Shown: positions 24,310 to 32,185 of the stretch, piece by piece
How the letters are laid out: every line of letters begins with the position of its first letter
Numbering within the stretch: position 1 is the first letter of the stretch
From: a virus
Strand: one strand, 5' to 3'
IMG/VR virus record: IMGVR_UViG_3300013104_000005
Span: 1 to 64,000 of that record
DNA length: 64,000 nt
Position numbers and translations under genes: made by a program
The notes under the pieces: generated by a model
What the model saw: only the letters and a program-made list of their open reading frames with translations
The model's database searches: none
What the model was told of the DNA's origin: nothing

Positions 24310-24633
24310 TTACTTCTTGCTCTTGCCCTTCTTGCCAGTCGCGGCAACCGGTTCGGGGGAAACCGCCTCGGCGATTGCCTCCTCCAATTCACCGGTTGAG
24401 AGAGACCGGTCAGAGATATCGGTCACCTTCACCAATCCCTGCCGGCGATCCTGATCCAGCACCTCCGCGCTCTTGCCGCGCATCCAACTCTCCGCCAGCT
24501 CCTTCGCCCGTTCCGGTCGCCGCGTGATGATGGGCAACCCCTTGGGCGAGAGCAGGAACCGGCCCGACTCGTCATCCTGGATGGCCCAGAAATTCGGTTT
24601 TGCCGCACGAACCACGATTGCCTTGATTGCCAC
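24310..24633 (-). CDS. Small cassette protein, paralogue of 23643-23891
   Basis: 107 residues from GTG 24633 (GGGAGG five bases upstream): AIKAIVVRAAKPNFWAIQD, then SPKGLPIITRRPERAKELAE and SAEVLDQDRRQGLVKV, and a Lys-rich tail. It forms a single-gene unit with its own UP-element promoter and terminator. The related proteins suggest duplication followed by tail divergence. Function unknown; early host takeover is a guess from promoter strength. Confidence 0.75.
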   Translation of the reverse strand: MAIKAIVVRAAKPNFWAIQDDESGRFLLSPKGLPIITRRPERAKELAESWMRGKSAEVLDQDRRQGLVKVTDISDRSLSTGELEEAIAEAVSPEPVAATGKKGKSKK

Positions 24634-24739
24634 GATAACCTCCCTGCGTAAAGACCGGTGCCGCCGGTGCGGATGAACATGATGCTGGTGCCTTAGGTAG
24701 GGACCAGTTTGTATTGTTATCATCATTTATTATGTATAC

Positions 24740-24768
24740 ATTGTATGCCATTCCATTCCGGTTGTCAA
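24740..24768 (-). promoter_or_regulatory. Very strong promoter with AT-rich UP element (sister copy)
   Basis: Read leftward: TTGACA (24768-24763), 17 bases, TACAAT (24745-24740). Upstream is the second copy of the 41-base AT block. It drives the single gene 24310-24633. Confidence 0.9.
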
Positions 24769-24801
24769 TATTATTTAATATTTATTATATCAATAAAGGA
24801 A

Positions 24802-26343
24802 AAAGACCTGGTAAGGGGCATAAGACCGGTCAGGATGGGAGGACTGGCAAGGGATGGGAGATCTATCATCTACCGTAGGTAGGGATGAGGAGGAGGGTGA
24901 GAGGGGCCAAGGCGTCCTTGCTGAGGGGAAATGGGGAGGGGCAAGGGGGTCTATATCTCAATGGTTATGTCTCAATGGGGGTACCTGGGGTAGGTAGGCG
25001 AGGTGGATTGGTCTCGTTGTCACATAGTGAGCGGGGACTGATCTTGTAGCAACATAAGGGTGGGTGAATGAGATGGTATGGTTGAGATATAACCATCGGC
25101 ACATAAGGGGCAGGGGCGCAGGTAGGATGGTTGAGACTCAACCATCGGTACATAAGGGGTAGGTCGCTCACCGGTTGGGTGGGTAGGTAAGGCGAAGGTG
25201 GGAGGCCCCCTACAGGAGTAGGCCAGACAGGCGAGGCAGCAGGTCGTAGGACTGGGCAGGTAGGTCAGCGAGACCGGAGGCGGAGTAGGCTACAGGGGGT
25301 AGGCAGGCGAGGTGAGGCAGACGGCTTGGTGAGGTGAGGTGAGCGGGTAGTGCGTAGTCAGGTAAGCGAGAGCGAGGCGAGGTGGGCAGCGAGAAGGTGC
25401 CTGGCGCCTGGTGTGGTGGGTAGGTGAGAGGGGCGCGGTGCAGGCGCGGTGGCGGTCGTAGCGAGGGTGGGTCCGGGTGGTCAAGCGGGACGGTGGCAGG
25501 TCAGGCGGGCAGTGAGCGAGCGAAAGCGGGGTGGTGTGGTAGGTAGGCGAGAGCGCGGCGCAGGCTCGCTATAGGGGTGCGGTGCGGCGCAGGCGGGGTA
25601 GGTGGCAGGTGAGGTCAGCGCCGGGTGACCTGGGCAGCGAGACAGGGCAAGGCGGGTAGTGTGGTGAGGCGCGGCGAGGGTCAGGCAGGTGAGGTAGCGA
25701 GGGTCAGGCGGGTGACGTGGTGAGAGGGTACGCGTGGGTCAGTAGGTGCGGTGAGGCGTGAGGCGGGCAGTAAGAGCGGGGTGGGTGGGTAGTGTGGTGG
25801 AGGTCGGTGAGGTGGTCGGGTCAGTGGCGAGGTAGGTCGTGAGCGAGGTCAGCGGGGTGGTGGTCAGTGGTCAGTAGGTAAGGTTAGGTGGGATGGTGGT
25901 CGTGAGAGCGGGGTTGGCGGTAGCTGGGCGGGTGGTCTGGGAGGTGACGTGGTGGTGAGGCGGGCGCGCGGTGCGGTGATGAGGTGCATAGGTGCGGTGA
26001 GGGGTGAGCGGAGGTAGGGTAAGCGGGGTAGGTGCGGTGGTGGCAGCGAGAGGAGGGTAGGCAGGTAGGGTGATGGGAGGTGGGTGAGTGAGAGGTGCGG
26101 CGCGGCAGGTGGGTGGTGAGCGGGTTGCAGGCGTGGCCGGGTAGTGAGGTGAGGTGAGCGGGTAAGTGAGGTGAGGTGGCGGTTGGGTTGGGTGAGAGGG
26201 TGCGAGTGATGGTGAGATAGCGTGGGGAGGGATGGTGGCAGTCGTGAGGTTGGAGCTTATGGTTGTGTAGCGAGTGGCAGAGGGCGTAGAACGTAGGTAA
26301 AAGGGTCGGAGACTGGTCCACCCGCACATTTCACTGTCTCCCG
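24802..26343. repeat. 1.5-kb G-rich degenerate repeat tract, non-coding
   Basis: The + strand is built from short variants of GGTAGGT, GAGGTGAGGTGAGCGGGTA and GGCAGGTGAGG, with very few C. GTGAGGTGAGGTGAGCGGGTA occurs exactly at 25329-25349 and 26144-26164. Frames on the - strand stay open only because stop codons are rare in this composition; their Pro/Thr/His-rich translations look artificial. Such a long non-coding G-rich tract is exceptional in this compact genome and could form R-loops or quadruplexes, or act in replication or packaging. Confidence 0.75.
25078..25163. promoter_or_regulatory. Pair of palindromes with shared flank
   Basis: GATGGTTGAG-A-CTCAACCATC (25126-25146) is a perfect dyad with ten-base arms. 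A related dyad ATGGTT...AACCAT lies at 25078-25096. Each is followed by the same flank (AACCATCGGYACATAAGGGG), 49 bases apart. They look like two binding sites for one regulator or initiator. Confidence 0.6.
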
Positions 26344-26466
26344 TCATTTTGCCGCGATGTTAGTCACCTGCTTGGCGAGGTGACCGACGAGACCCGCGCC
26401 GAGGTAGACCAACCAGGTAGTGTATGTCGGCGTTGCGTTGGGCGTTTGTGGGCCGCTAGACCCCAC
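26344..26466 (-). CDS. Possible 40-residue single-pass membrane peptide
   Basis: A GTG-started frame with a hydrophobic segment TYTTWLVYLGAGLVGHLA and a C-terminal KQVTNIAAK. Its codons look phage-like, unlike the low-complexity tract that follows. The stop overlaps an ATG (ATGA) that opens into the Pro-rich frame 25871-26347. No clear ribosome site, so confidence is low. Confidence 0.35.
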   Translation of the reverse strand: MGSSGPQTPNATPTYTTWLVYLGAGLVGHLAKQVTNIAAK

Positions 26467-26584
26467 TGGTTAAAGAACGAGCGGCCTTCGGTTTTGTGCC
26501 CCCTCCCCCTACACCTCCAGCACTTGGGATAGCCCTTGCTTAAAGCACCATTAACATCATCATCACATAACCTCAGCCCAGAAC

Positions 26585-26653
26585 GACCACCATGATCTAA
26601 TTAGAAAAAGCTGACAGTTCTCTCACCTATCAACGATAGATTCAATGGTGGTC
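26585..26653. other. Intergenic inverted repeat
   Basis: GACCACCAT (26585-26593) and ATGGTGGTC (26645-26653) form nine-base arms around a 51-base AT-richer centre, in the gap between 26466 and 26720. Otherwise this gap shows nothing I can name. Confidence 0.4.
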
Positions 26654-26720
26654 ATCCTGGCATCAACCTACCCCCTTCCTGTATGATTATCCCCTCATTA
26701 TGCCCCTATCCCCTCGCCTA

Positions 26721-27596
26721 TCACCCACGCCGCAGCTTCACCGCAGGCCTACGTGTGCCTATCACCACAGCACTACTCACCTCAGGCACACTCACCTTAA
26801 CGTTTACCTCGCTAATCTTATTCGGCAACTTGACTACCTGAGCGTTCACGCAGTCAAACGCGTGGTTGCCCTGCGAGTCTACAGAGCAAAACGCACACTG
26901 CTCTACCTCACCCTCGCCTTCACCGCTATCTTTCACCGCATACCCGTGAAAACCAGGGATCATACTCTTGCCCGCCGACACTCGCTGCAGGGCCTCTGCC
27001 GCTAACTTCTCCCGCTCGGCTCGTGTGCCGATTGACTTGCCCTGGTACTGCGTATGAATGCGCCCCTGCTGATCGTACACGCTGACCACGTTCTCGGGCT
27101 TCACCTCACCCCACACCTCACTCACCTCGATGCCCTTACCTACCTCACGCACCTCATCACTGCCTCGCACCTCATCACTTCCACTTCCCCGTGCCTCACG
27201 CACCTCACGGTGAGTCTCGATCGTGCGCTGACCGTCCATCCTCTCCTCACCCGCTAAGTTCGTAAGCTGAGGCAGCATATCTGCTCGCGCTAGCTCCCTA
27301 CGCTCGGGCCGCAGGATGAAGTCCTCTCGCCGCAGCCCGTTGACCCTGAGGTGGTTGTAGACCGTTTGCCAGGTCCACGGCTTGAAGTAGGGCGTTAACT
27401 GCCCGGCCTTGTTTAGCTCATCTGCGAGCTGCGCGTACGAGGGCCAATAGCCGTATACCTCATCCCAGGTCTCGAGCAGCCGGGTCATCACTTGCTTAGT
27501 CAACAGCATCCTGCGCTCGCGGAATGTCATATTCTTTGCGCGACTTATTAACTCGGTGGGCATGTTATTCGGTATCGGCTCTTCTACTAATCTCAT
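26721..27596 (-). CDS. Hypothetical HTH-like protein with low-complexity middle
   Basis: 291 residues. Residues 30-95 (LLETWDEVYGYWPSYAQLAD, then WTWQTVYNHLRVNGLRREDF) look like a helix-turn-helix unit. The middle (VREARGSGSDEVRGSDEVRE) is encoded by the same GAGGTGNG vocabulary as the non-coding tract at 25-26 kb, as if that repeat had invaded the gene. The C-terminal part has CAFCSV and FDC, possibly metal-binding. ATG at 27596 follows a GTG; GAAAGGT is upstream. Probably a regulator; not a known family. Confidence 0.6.
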   Translation of the reverse strand: MRLVEEPIPNNMPTELISRAKNMTFRERRMLLTKQVMTRLLETWDEVYGYWPSYAQLADELNKAGQLTPYFKPWTWQTVYNHLRVNGLRREDFILRPERRELARADMLPQLTNLAGEERMDGQRTIETHREVREARGSGSDEVRGSDEVREVGKGIEVSEVWGEVKPENVVSVYDQQGRIHTQYQGKSIGTRAEREKLAAEALQRVSAGKSMIPGFHGYAVKDSGEGEGEVEQCAFCSVDSQGNHAFDCVNAQVVKLPNKISEVNVKVSVPEVSSAVVIGTRRPAVKLRRG

Positions 27597-27611
27597 CACA
27601 TTCTACCTTTC

Positions 27612-28190
27612 TTATCGCCTCACTCGCAGCCTCAACAGCTCTTGCCGCTCGGCCTCTATCGCTAGCCCCTCGTCCAAGCTAACCTTACCTGCTACCACCG
27701 ACTTATCCAACTCTTCAGCGCTGATGCCACTACTCAAGATATCCTGCAGTACACTCTCACCACTCTCCCTACTCGTGTCGACGCCGGTATCCTTCAGGAT
27801 CTGGCCTCGCATCACGACGTCCCGCTCAAACGCTGTGTACCACCACTCCTTCATCTGTGAGGCTAACTTCCAGCGCTGCACGAAGTAGATCAGCTGCATC
27901 CGCGTCCAGTCATGCCGGCTACCGATGGACCGAGCGTTGAACATGCCCGCCAGTTCCTTGAACCCCGGCTGCGGCTTCTGCTCCTTACCCGCGGCCTCAA
28001 CTGCCTCCCTAATCACCCTGATGCCCGCGTCTCTTGACTTATCGCTACCGTCTATCGCGGCGTAACAGTGTCGACACGCTACGATCGGTAGGGTCCCTAT
28101 GATGTAATCACGCGCGTCATACGAGCCACAGTACATACACTTGTAGGTGATCTTTCGCTCCTTCTTGCCGCCGTCTCCGATGCTGGCCAT
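27612..28190 (-). CDS. Zinc-ribbon hypothetical protein
   Basis: 192 residues. Near the N-terminus YKCMYCGSYD and ACRHCYAAI form a two-CxxC zinc ribbon. The rest is helical (RMQLIYFVQRWKLASQMKEW). Start at 28190 with GGAGG five bases upstream. First gene leftward of the AT-rich divergent region, 15 bases ahead of the HTH-like gene, so the two form an operon, perhaps regulatory. Function unknown. Confidence 0.65.
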   Translation of the reverse strand: MASIGDGGKKERKITYKCMYCGSYDARDYIIGTLPIVACRHCYAAIDGSDKSRDAGIRVIREAVEAAGKEQKPQPGFKELAGMFNARSIGSRHDWTRMQLIYFVQRWKLASQMKEWWYTAFERDVVMRGQILKDTGVDTSRESGESVLQDILSSGISAEELDKSVVAGKVSLDEGLAIEAERQELLRLRVRR

Positions 28191-28251
28191 ACTTGCCTCC
28201 TCCCTTGCCTTACGCTCCCCTTGCCGCATACCACAGTATTCACCCCTATCT

Positions 28252-28260
28252 ATTATATCA
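28252..28260 (-). promoter_or_regulatory. Probable extended -10 promoter for 28190 operon
   Basis: Read leftward, TGATATAAT (28260-28252) is a consensus extended -10 about 60 bases before the start codon. No good -35 stands 17 bases upstream, which extended -10 promoters can tolerate. Confidence 0.5.
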
Positions 28261-28830
28261 CCTTAGTAAACCTTTTGTTCGTTCTACGACAAGCCCAAAA
28301 TACACTACTAGAATCACTTATATCTCAATAATATGAACTTAGTATAATATATCTCATTTACTATAATTACATCTGAAAAACCATATTAGGGGGATTTTCT
28401 CAAACCCTTATACTATTTCTTTTACTACTTCTTCCACTACTTTTATAACTATTATACTTATATCAATGTACTACGTGCAATACTATATAATAGAAATAGT
28501 ATTAGAAATAGTAATAGATATAGGGTTTCAGAAATCATCTAATATACGATTTTTCCGATGTAATTGAGGTAATTGAGAAAATCAAGTCTTGGTTTATATC
28601 ATCGAGATATAAGGGCGCTGCCGCCCTCTTCTGCACCCACTCGCGTGCCCCACTCACGCCTCTACCTCGCGGCGAGATGCTTTACACGCCCTGCCGCCCT
28701 ACCCTCACCCTCGCTCGCGCCCTCCTGTTCCTTACCACTCTCGCCACCCCTCAGGTCGCATCATCTAATCAATTTACGCCCTAAGGAACCTACCCCTCAA
28801 ACGTGATTAGAAACTAATTCGTGCGCCTCG
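28261..28830. other. Divergent non-coding region: AT-rich then C-rich, candidate origin
   Basis: 28261-28600 is strongly AT-rich in an otherwise GC-rich genome. It has ACTATT/ACTACTT units on its left half and AGAAATAGTA units (repeated near 28492-28520) on its right half, in effect inverted arrays, plus an AATACTAT...ATAGTATT dyad at about 28480-28504. 28600-28760 is C-rich on + with the complement of the GAGGTGAG vocabulary seen at 25-26 kb. It separates leftward and rightward genes. A DNA-unwinding element with repeat sites fits an origin, but no initiator gene is identified. Confidence 0.45.
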
Positions 28831-28859
28831 TTGACAGGGTCGTCGCGGCGTGATACAGT
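28831..28859 (+). promoter_or_regulatory. Rightward promoter of lysis/structural block
   Basis: TTGACA (28831-28836), 17 bases, TACAGT (28854-28859) with extended TGA. It lies 22 bases before the first rightward gene and shares the GTGATAC-type -10 flank with the leftward promoters. Confidence 0.85.
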
Positions 28860-28880
28860 ATACGGAGGCGTAACCGTAGC

Positions 28881-29369
28881 ATGCACATCAAGCTTCGGAC
28901 TGTTTTAGCATACTTTGTATCGTGGGACCCTGAGGCCACCGAACTGCAGAACGGCTGGCTATCCTTACTCTTGGGTATTCGTTGCCTAACCGCTCCACTG
29001 TGGCCGCTGTTCGCTATAAGTCCTCATTACTATCGAGGCATGTCGCAGATCGCTGGGGAGGGCGTGTGGGGATTGACCTTGGTAGGGTTAGGGGCACTAC
29101 AGCTGATAGCGGTGTGGGGCTGCATGAGGTCCCTCAGCGACGGCTGGGCACGCTACTTCCAGCTTCGGTCGTGGCTGTCGATCCTCTCGTCGGGCCTGTG
29201 GGCGTTGGTCTTGTGGGCGTTGGCCTCGACCGACGATCGTACCCTGGGGTGCATCTTCTTCTTCGTGATGTGGATGAGCTCGCTGAGTGTGGTGGTCAGG
29301 CTACACTCGGCTGGCCGCGCGGTGACCGTGGACGTGCACGACGCCCACGATATCCCAGGTGGAGGTTGA
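28881..29369 (+). CDS. Multi-pass membrane protein, possible lysis accessory
   Basis: 162 residues with about four hydrophobic segments (NGWLSLLLGIRCLTAPLWPL, GLTLVGLGALQLIAVWGCM, LSILSSGLWALVLWALA, GCIFFFVMWMSSLSVVV). It is the first gene of the rightward block and precedes other membrane proteins and the endolysin, so a holin or lysis-timing role is possible. GGAGG is 12 bases before the ATG, a long spacing. Confidence 0.6.
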   Translation: MHIKLRTVLAYFVSWDPEATELQNGWLSLLLGIRCLTAPLWPLFAISPHYYRGMSQIAGEGVWGLTLVGLGALQLIAVWGCMRSLSDGWARYFQLRSWLSILSSGLWALVLWALASTDDRTLGCIFFFVMWMSSLSVVVRLHSAGRAVTVDVHDAHDIPGGG

Positions 29370-29425
29370 CCTGTTACCTAAGCGATAGTCACTACCGTCA
29401 CGCTCGGTGCTGGGAGTGGAACTGG

Positions 29426-30007
29426 ATGACCCCAAAGCTAACAGATGCCGGCTTCGGCGCCTTTTTCGCTGCTGTGGTGATGTTCATCGGGCTAGTCATC
29501 AAGCAGTTTTTTGCCAATCCTTCCCAGCGAAACGACCGACGGAAGTCCGATGAATCCGCTGCCCAGACCTTCCGCGAAGACATCCTGAAAGAGCTACACC
29601 GCGTGAAGGAGGCGCAGCGACTGCAGGAGTCGGAGTGGCGCCGCACGCTCTACCTGCAGGAGCGAGAGACACTGCGGTGGCGGTACTACTCGTTTGACCT
29701 GTTAGACTGGTGCGCGCAGATGCGCATCACACACATGGACCTGCGGCATGAGTTTGACGTGATAAAGCGGGATATGGGGCAGGACCCCATCAAGTGGAGT
29801 GACCTGCCGCCGATCCCTAACTTGAAAGACAGTAATACCTACGAGTTGGAGCAGCAACAGCCCCAGACGGCGAGGGCCATCCCTACTCCTAACCTCTCCC
29901 AGCCTGAGTGTCCACCTGCCAAGCCTACCCAGACTGAGGTGAAGGTCACCGTTACCGACGCCGTGGACGCGTTGGTCAACACCCTAACGCAGCAGAAGGA
30001 GGAATAG
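29426..30007 (+). CDS. Membrane-anchored coiled-coil protein, possible lysis accessory
   Basis: 193 residues. An N-terminal membrane span (FGAFFAAVVMFIGLVIKQFF) is followed by a charged helical region (EDILKELHRVKEAQRLQESE) and a Pro/Gln/Thr-rich tail. This layout recalls inner-membrane spanins, though that would imply a Gram-negative host. The ATG at 29426 is the first likely start, with GGGAG upstream; the frame is open further left but non-coding in character. Confidence 0.55.
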   Translation: MTPKLTDAGFGAFFAAVVMFIGLVIKQFFANPSQRNDRRKSDESAAQTFREDILKELHRVKEAQRLQESEWRRTLYLQERETLRWRYYSFDLLDWCAQMRITHMDLRHEFDVIKRDMGQDPIKWSDLPPIPNLKDSNTYELEQQQPQTARAIPTPNLSQPECPPAKPTQTEVKVTVTDAVDALVNTLTQQKEE

Positions 30008-30008
30008 C

Positions 30009-30266
30009 ATGTTGCAGTTGAACAAGTGGAACCTGGCGTTTGAGCTGATCTCAGAGGCCATGATGGGCATCTCGCAAGTGCAAGCCGGGCAGACCTACCA
30101 GTCGCCTACCATCGACATCAACGTCGGCGGCGGCGAAGATGTTGAGGTTGTTGTCACGGTCAGGAAGAAGATCCTCCCCCAGGCTCGCCCAGTCCCTACC
30201 CCGGGCCCGGACGTAGTGACGCCTCCGGGCCTGACGCTTGTGAACACCCAGGACAGCCCCCTATGA
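30009..30266 (+). CDS. Small hypothetical protein
   Basis: 85 residues with a helical N-terminus, a beta pair (SPTIDINVGG, VEVVVTVRKK) and a Pro-rich end. AAGGAGG lies six bases before the ATG. It overlaps the next gene by four bases (ATGA) within the lysis cluster. No function recognised. Confidence 0.65.
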   Translation: MLQLNKWNLAFELISEAMMGISQVQAGQTYQSPTIDINVGGGEDVEVVVTVRKKILPQARPVPTPGPDVVTPPGLTLVNTQDSPL

Positions 30267-30613
30267 ACCTCTACCCTGCGGACTTCACTGCGGTGAAGGC
30301 CCCGGACAGTCCTCGCAGTGCCAAGGACTACGTTCACTGGGTCATCCTCACGGCTTGCCTCTGCGTGGCGGCCATCACCATCGCGTACCTCGTGAGCGTG
30401 ATGTGGTTTCGCACGCCGCAGGGCGAGCTTGGCTCGCTCTGCCGCGAGGGGTTAGCCTTCCTGTTTGGCCTGCTGGGTAAGACCAGCATCGACTTCTTCC
30501 ACACCGAAGAGACGCCGACGGTCAAGCTTGACCAACCAGCCACCGAGCCGGTGCCAGTGACCGAACAGCCAGCACCGCTTGCTGAACAGAAGGCAGCGAC
30601 AGACCTACCCTAA
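30263..30613 (+). CDS. Holin-like protein with two membrane spans
   Basis: 116 residues. Two hydrophobic segments (HWVILTACLCVAAITIAYLV and LAFLFGLLGKTSIDFF) with a short loop and a Pro/Glu-rich cytoplasmic-type tail fit a class II holin. It stands just upstream of the endolysin gene. Assignment rests on topology and position. Confidence 0.6.
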   Translation: MNLYPADFTAVKAPDSPRSAKDYVHWVILTACLCVAAITIAYLVSVMWFRTPQGELGSLCREGLAFLFGLLGKTSIDFFHTEETPTVKLDQPATEPVPVTEQPAPLAEQKAATDLP

Positions 30614-30635
30614 CTACAATGCTACAAATTGACAG

Positions 30636-30664
30636 TTGACAGGGCAACGATAATGGATTATCAT
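30636..30664 (+). promoter_or_regulatory. Probable endolysin promoter
   Basis: TTGACA (30636-30641), 17 bases, TATCAT (30659-30664). A second TTGACA overlaps at 30629-30634. It lies about 80 bases before the endolysin ATG. Confidence 0.65.
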
Positions 30665-30698
30665 TAGCTATAGTCAACATCACATGAGGAGGTAGGCG

Positions 30699-30761
30699 AT
30701 GCAGGGCCAGTCATGGACAGTTATCCCGGCGCAGCGAGGCAACCATGCATCCGCTCGTTAA
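30699..30761 (+). CDS. 20-residue leader ORF overlapping endolysin start
   Basis: ATG with an ideal GAGGAGG upstream encodes MQGQSWTVIPAQRGNHASAR and stops 14 bases inside the endolysin gene. The endolysin has its own weaker GAGG site within this ORF. Translation of the leader may couple to or limit endolysin synthesis, like dual-start lysis genes. Function inferred from arrangement. Confidence 0.45.
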   Translation: MQGQSWTVIPAQRGNHASAR

Positions 30762-31530
30762 GGAGACCCTGGTTTACGCTGAAAAAGCCTCAGGTATCCG
30801 AGAGGTCGGAGACAACGGGGGACCAGAGGTTACCCAGTACCTTAAGACTACTGGCTTAGGGCCGGGTAACCCCTGGTGTATGGCTTTCTGTTTTGCCAAG
30901 CATCAGCAGGCAGCTAAGTTCCTCTCGCTGCCGACGGTCATCCCCTGCACAGCGTCGTGCGAGGTGGCGAGGGTCTACGCTCGGGAGCGTGGTTGGCTAC
31001 GAGATTACCCCTCAGTGGGTGACCTGATGCTGAGGGTAGGCAAGATCGCGGGCGAGTTCAGGGCGCACCACGCTGGCCTGGTGCTCACCGTGACCCACGA
31101 CACGTTTCACACGGTAGAGGGTAACACTAACAACTGGGGCGGGCGCGAGGGCGTGGGCGTGTTTGAGTTAGGTCACGCCGTTTCCTCGGCCTATGTGTTC
31201 GCGCACTGGGAGCTGGGCTGCAGCGCTCCCGGCGTGCCGTGGAGGTTGGTTGACACGAAGGGCAGGGACATGCAGGTGCCCATCATCCAGCTCAGCGGCG
31301 CTATACTTGCAGGTATCCGCGCTTTGGGTACTGTGGTAGGCTGCAAGGTAGGTTGGGTGCCTGAGAAGCAGTGCGCCACCTACAACGGTGGGGAGGTACC
31401 AGTACAGATCAGTTGGAGTAACGGGTCGACCTTCGCTCCTATCACAGAGCTCGCTCACGCTCTGGGGCTAACGGCACAGGTTGACGAGCAGGATCACATC
31501 ATCAGGCTGAGCCGAGGAGCCAAGCCATGA
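30745..31530 (+). CDS. Endolysin: CHAP/NlpC-like hydrolase plus copper-amine-oxidase-N-like domain
   Basis: 261 residues. The catalytic part has PWCMAFCF (Cys45), RAHHAGLVL (His108 or His109) and VEGNTN (Glu125/Asn127), a Cys-His-polar triad as in CHAP amidases. Residues about 178-256 (IRALGTVVGC, NGSTFAPITELAHALGL, DHIIRL) match the copper-amine-oxidase N-like domain that decorates cell-surface proteins, mainly of Bacillota, and here probably binds the wall. No signal peptide, so export depends on a holin. Lysis position supports the role. Confidence 0.8.
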   Translation: MHPLVKETLVYAEKASGIREVGDNGGPEVTQYLKTTGLGPGNPWCMAFCFAKHQQAAKFLSLPTVIPCTASCEVARVYARERGWLRDYPSVGDLMLRVGKIAGEFRAHHAGLVLTVTHDTFHTVEGNTNNWGGREGVGVFELGHAVSSAYVFAHWELGCSAPGVPWRLVDTKGRDMQVPIIQLSGAILAGIRALGTVVGCKVGWVPEKQCATYNGGEVPVQISWSNGSTFAPITELAHALGLTAQVDEQDHIIRLSRGAKP

Positions 31531-32180
31531 AGTTAGGACCACTGACAGTCGATTACAGGCTGTCACTTTCACTCGCCGGGAGAGTTACCATCATGTCAGA
31601 TACACAGGGCACAGGCGCCGTCACGGGCGGCGCGAGCGGTGGCCAGCTGTCGGACCTCGACAGCAGCATTCAGGACCTGGTCTCGGTTGAGCAGCAGGTC
31701 GTCGACGGGGTGCACAGCGAGGTAAACGCGCTTGAAGCCGAGGTCGCTTCACTGCAGGCGCAGGCCGTAGCGCAGAACGTCAACTTCACCCCCAGGATCC
31801 AGGCACTTCAGACCATCACGCAGAACTTGCGCGGCCTGCTGCCACCGCCATCGCCTGTCGCTGGCGGTTCGACCGCGCCTCCTGAGGCCACGGGCGGCAA
31901 CCCTCCTTCGGTCACGCCGGTCACGGGAGACACAGGCACCGGTGGGCCAGCGCCGACCAGCTCGCCCGCGCCGCCTGAAGCGACGGGCGGAACATCTACC
32001 CCAGCACCCGCGGACGCCAACGGCTCGACCGACGCTACCTCGAGCGGCACGGTGGCCGCCGTCCCTACGGACAGCGGCTCTACCGCGGCAGCGGCACCCG
32101 CCGACACCTCACTGGTTGACCAGGCGCCGGTTAGCGGCACACCCTCTGGTCAGGATACTGGCTCTACTACCGGGAGCTAA
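31527..32180 (+). CDS. Coiled-coil plus Pro/Thr/Ser-rich protein
   Basis: 217 residues. Residues about 40-105 are a coiled coil (VSVEQQVVDGVHSEVNALEA); the remainder is a Gly/Pro/Thr/Ala repeat region (PPEATGGNPPSVTP, PPEATGGTSTPAPA) and probably disordered. The ATG overlaps the endolysin stop with GAGGAG upstream; a second start (SDTQGT) lies at 31593. It may be a virion-associated or surface protein; no family recognised. Confidence 0.6.
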   Translation: MKLGPLTVDYRLSLSLAGRVTIMSDTQGTGAVTGGASGGQLSDLDSSIQDLVSVEQQVVDGVHSEVNALEAEVASLQAQAVAQNVNFTPRIQALQTITQNLRGLLPPPSPVAGGSTAPPEATGGNPPSVTPVTGDTGTGGPAPTSSPAPPEATGGTSTPAPADANGSTDATSSGTVAAVPTDSGSTAAAAPADTSLVDQAPVSGTPSGQDTGSTTGS

Positions 32181-32185
32181 TCAGC

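Noticed and set aside
25871-26347. A 158-codon frame on - in the G-rich tract
   Set aside because: Two overlapping - frames are open here because the composition rarely gives stop codons. The translation is a Pro/Thr/His string with no structure. Only the first ~20 residues look protein-like, so I did not call it.
28982-29425. Long N-terminal extension of the 29426-30007 gene
   Set aside because: The frame overlaps the membrane protein gene 28881-29369 and is Arg/Gly-rich without ribosome site; the ATG at 29426 starts a clear membrane anchor.
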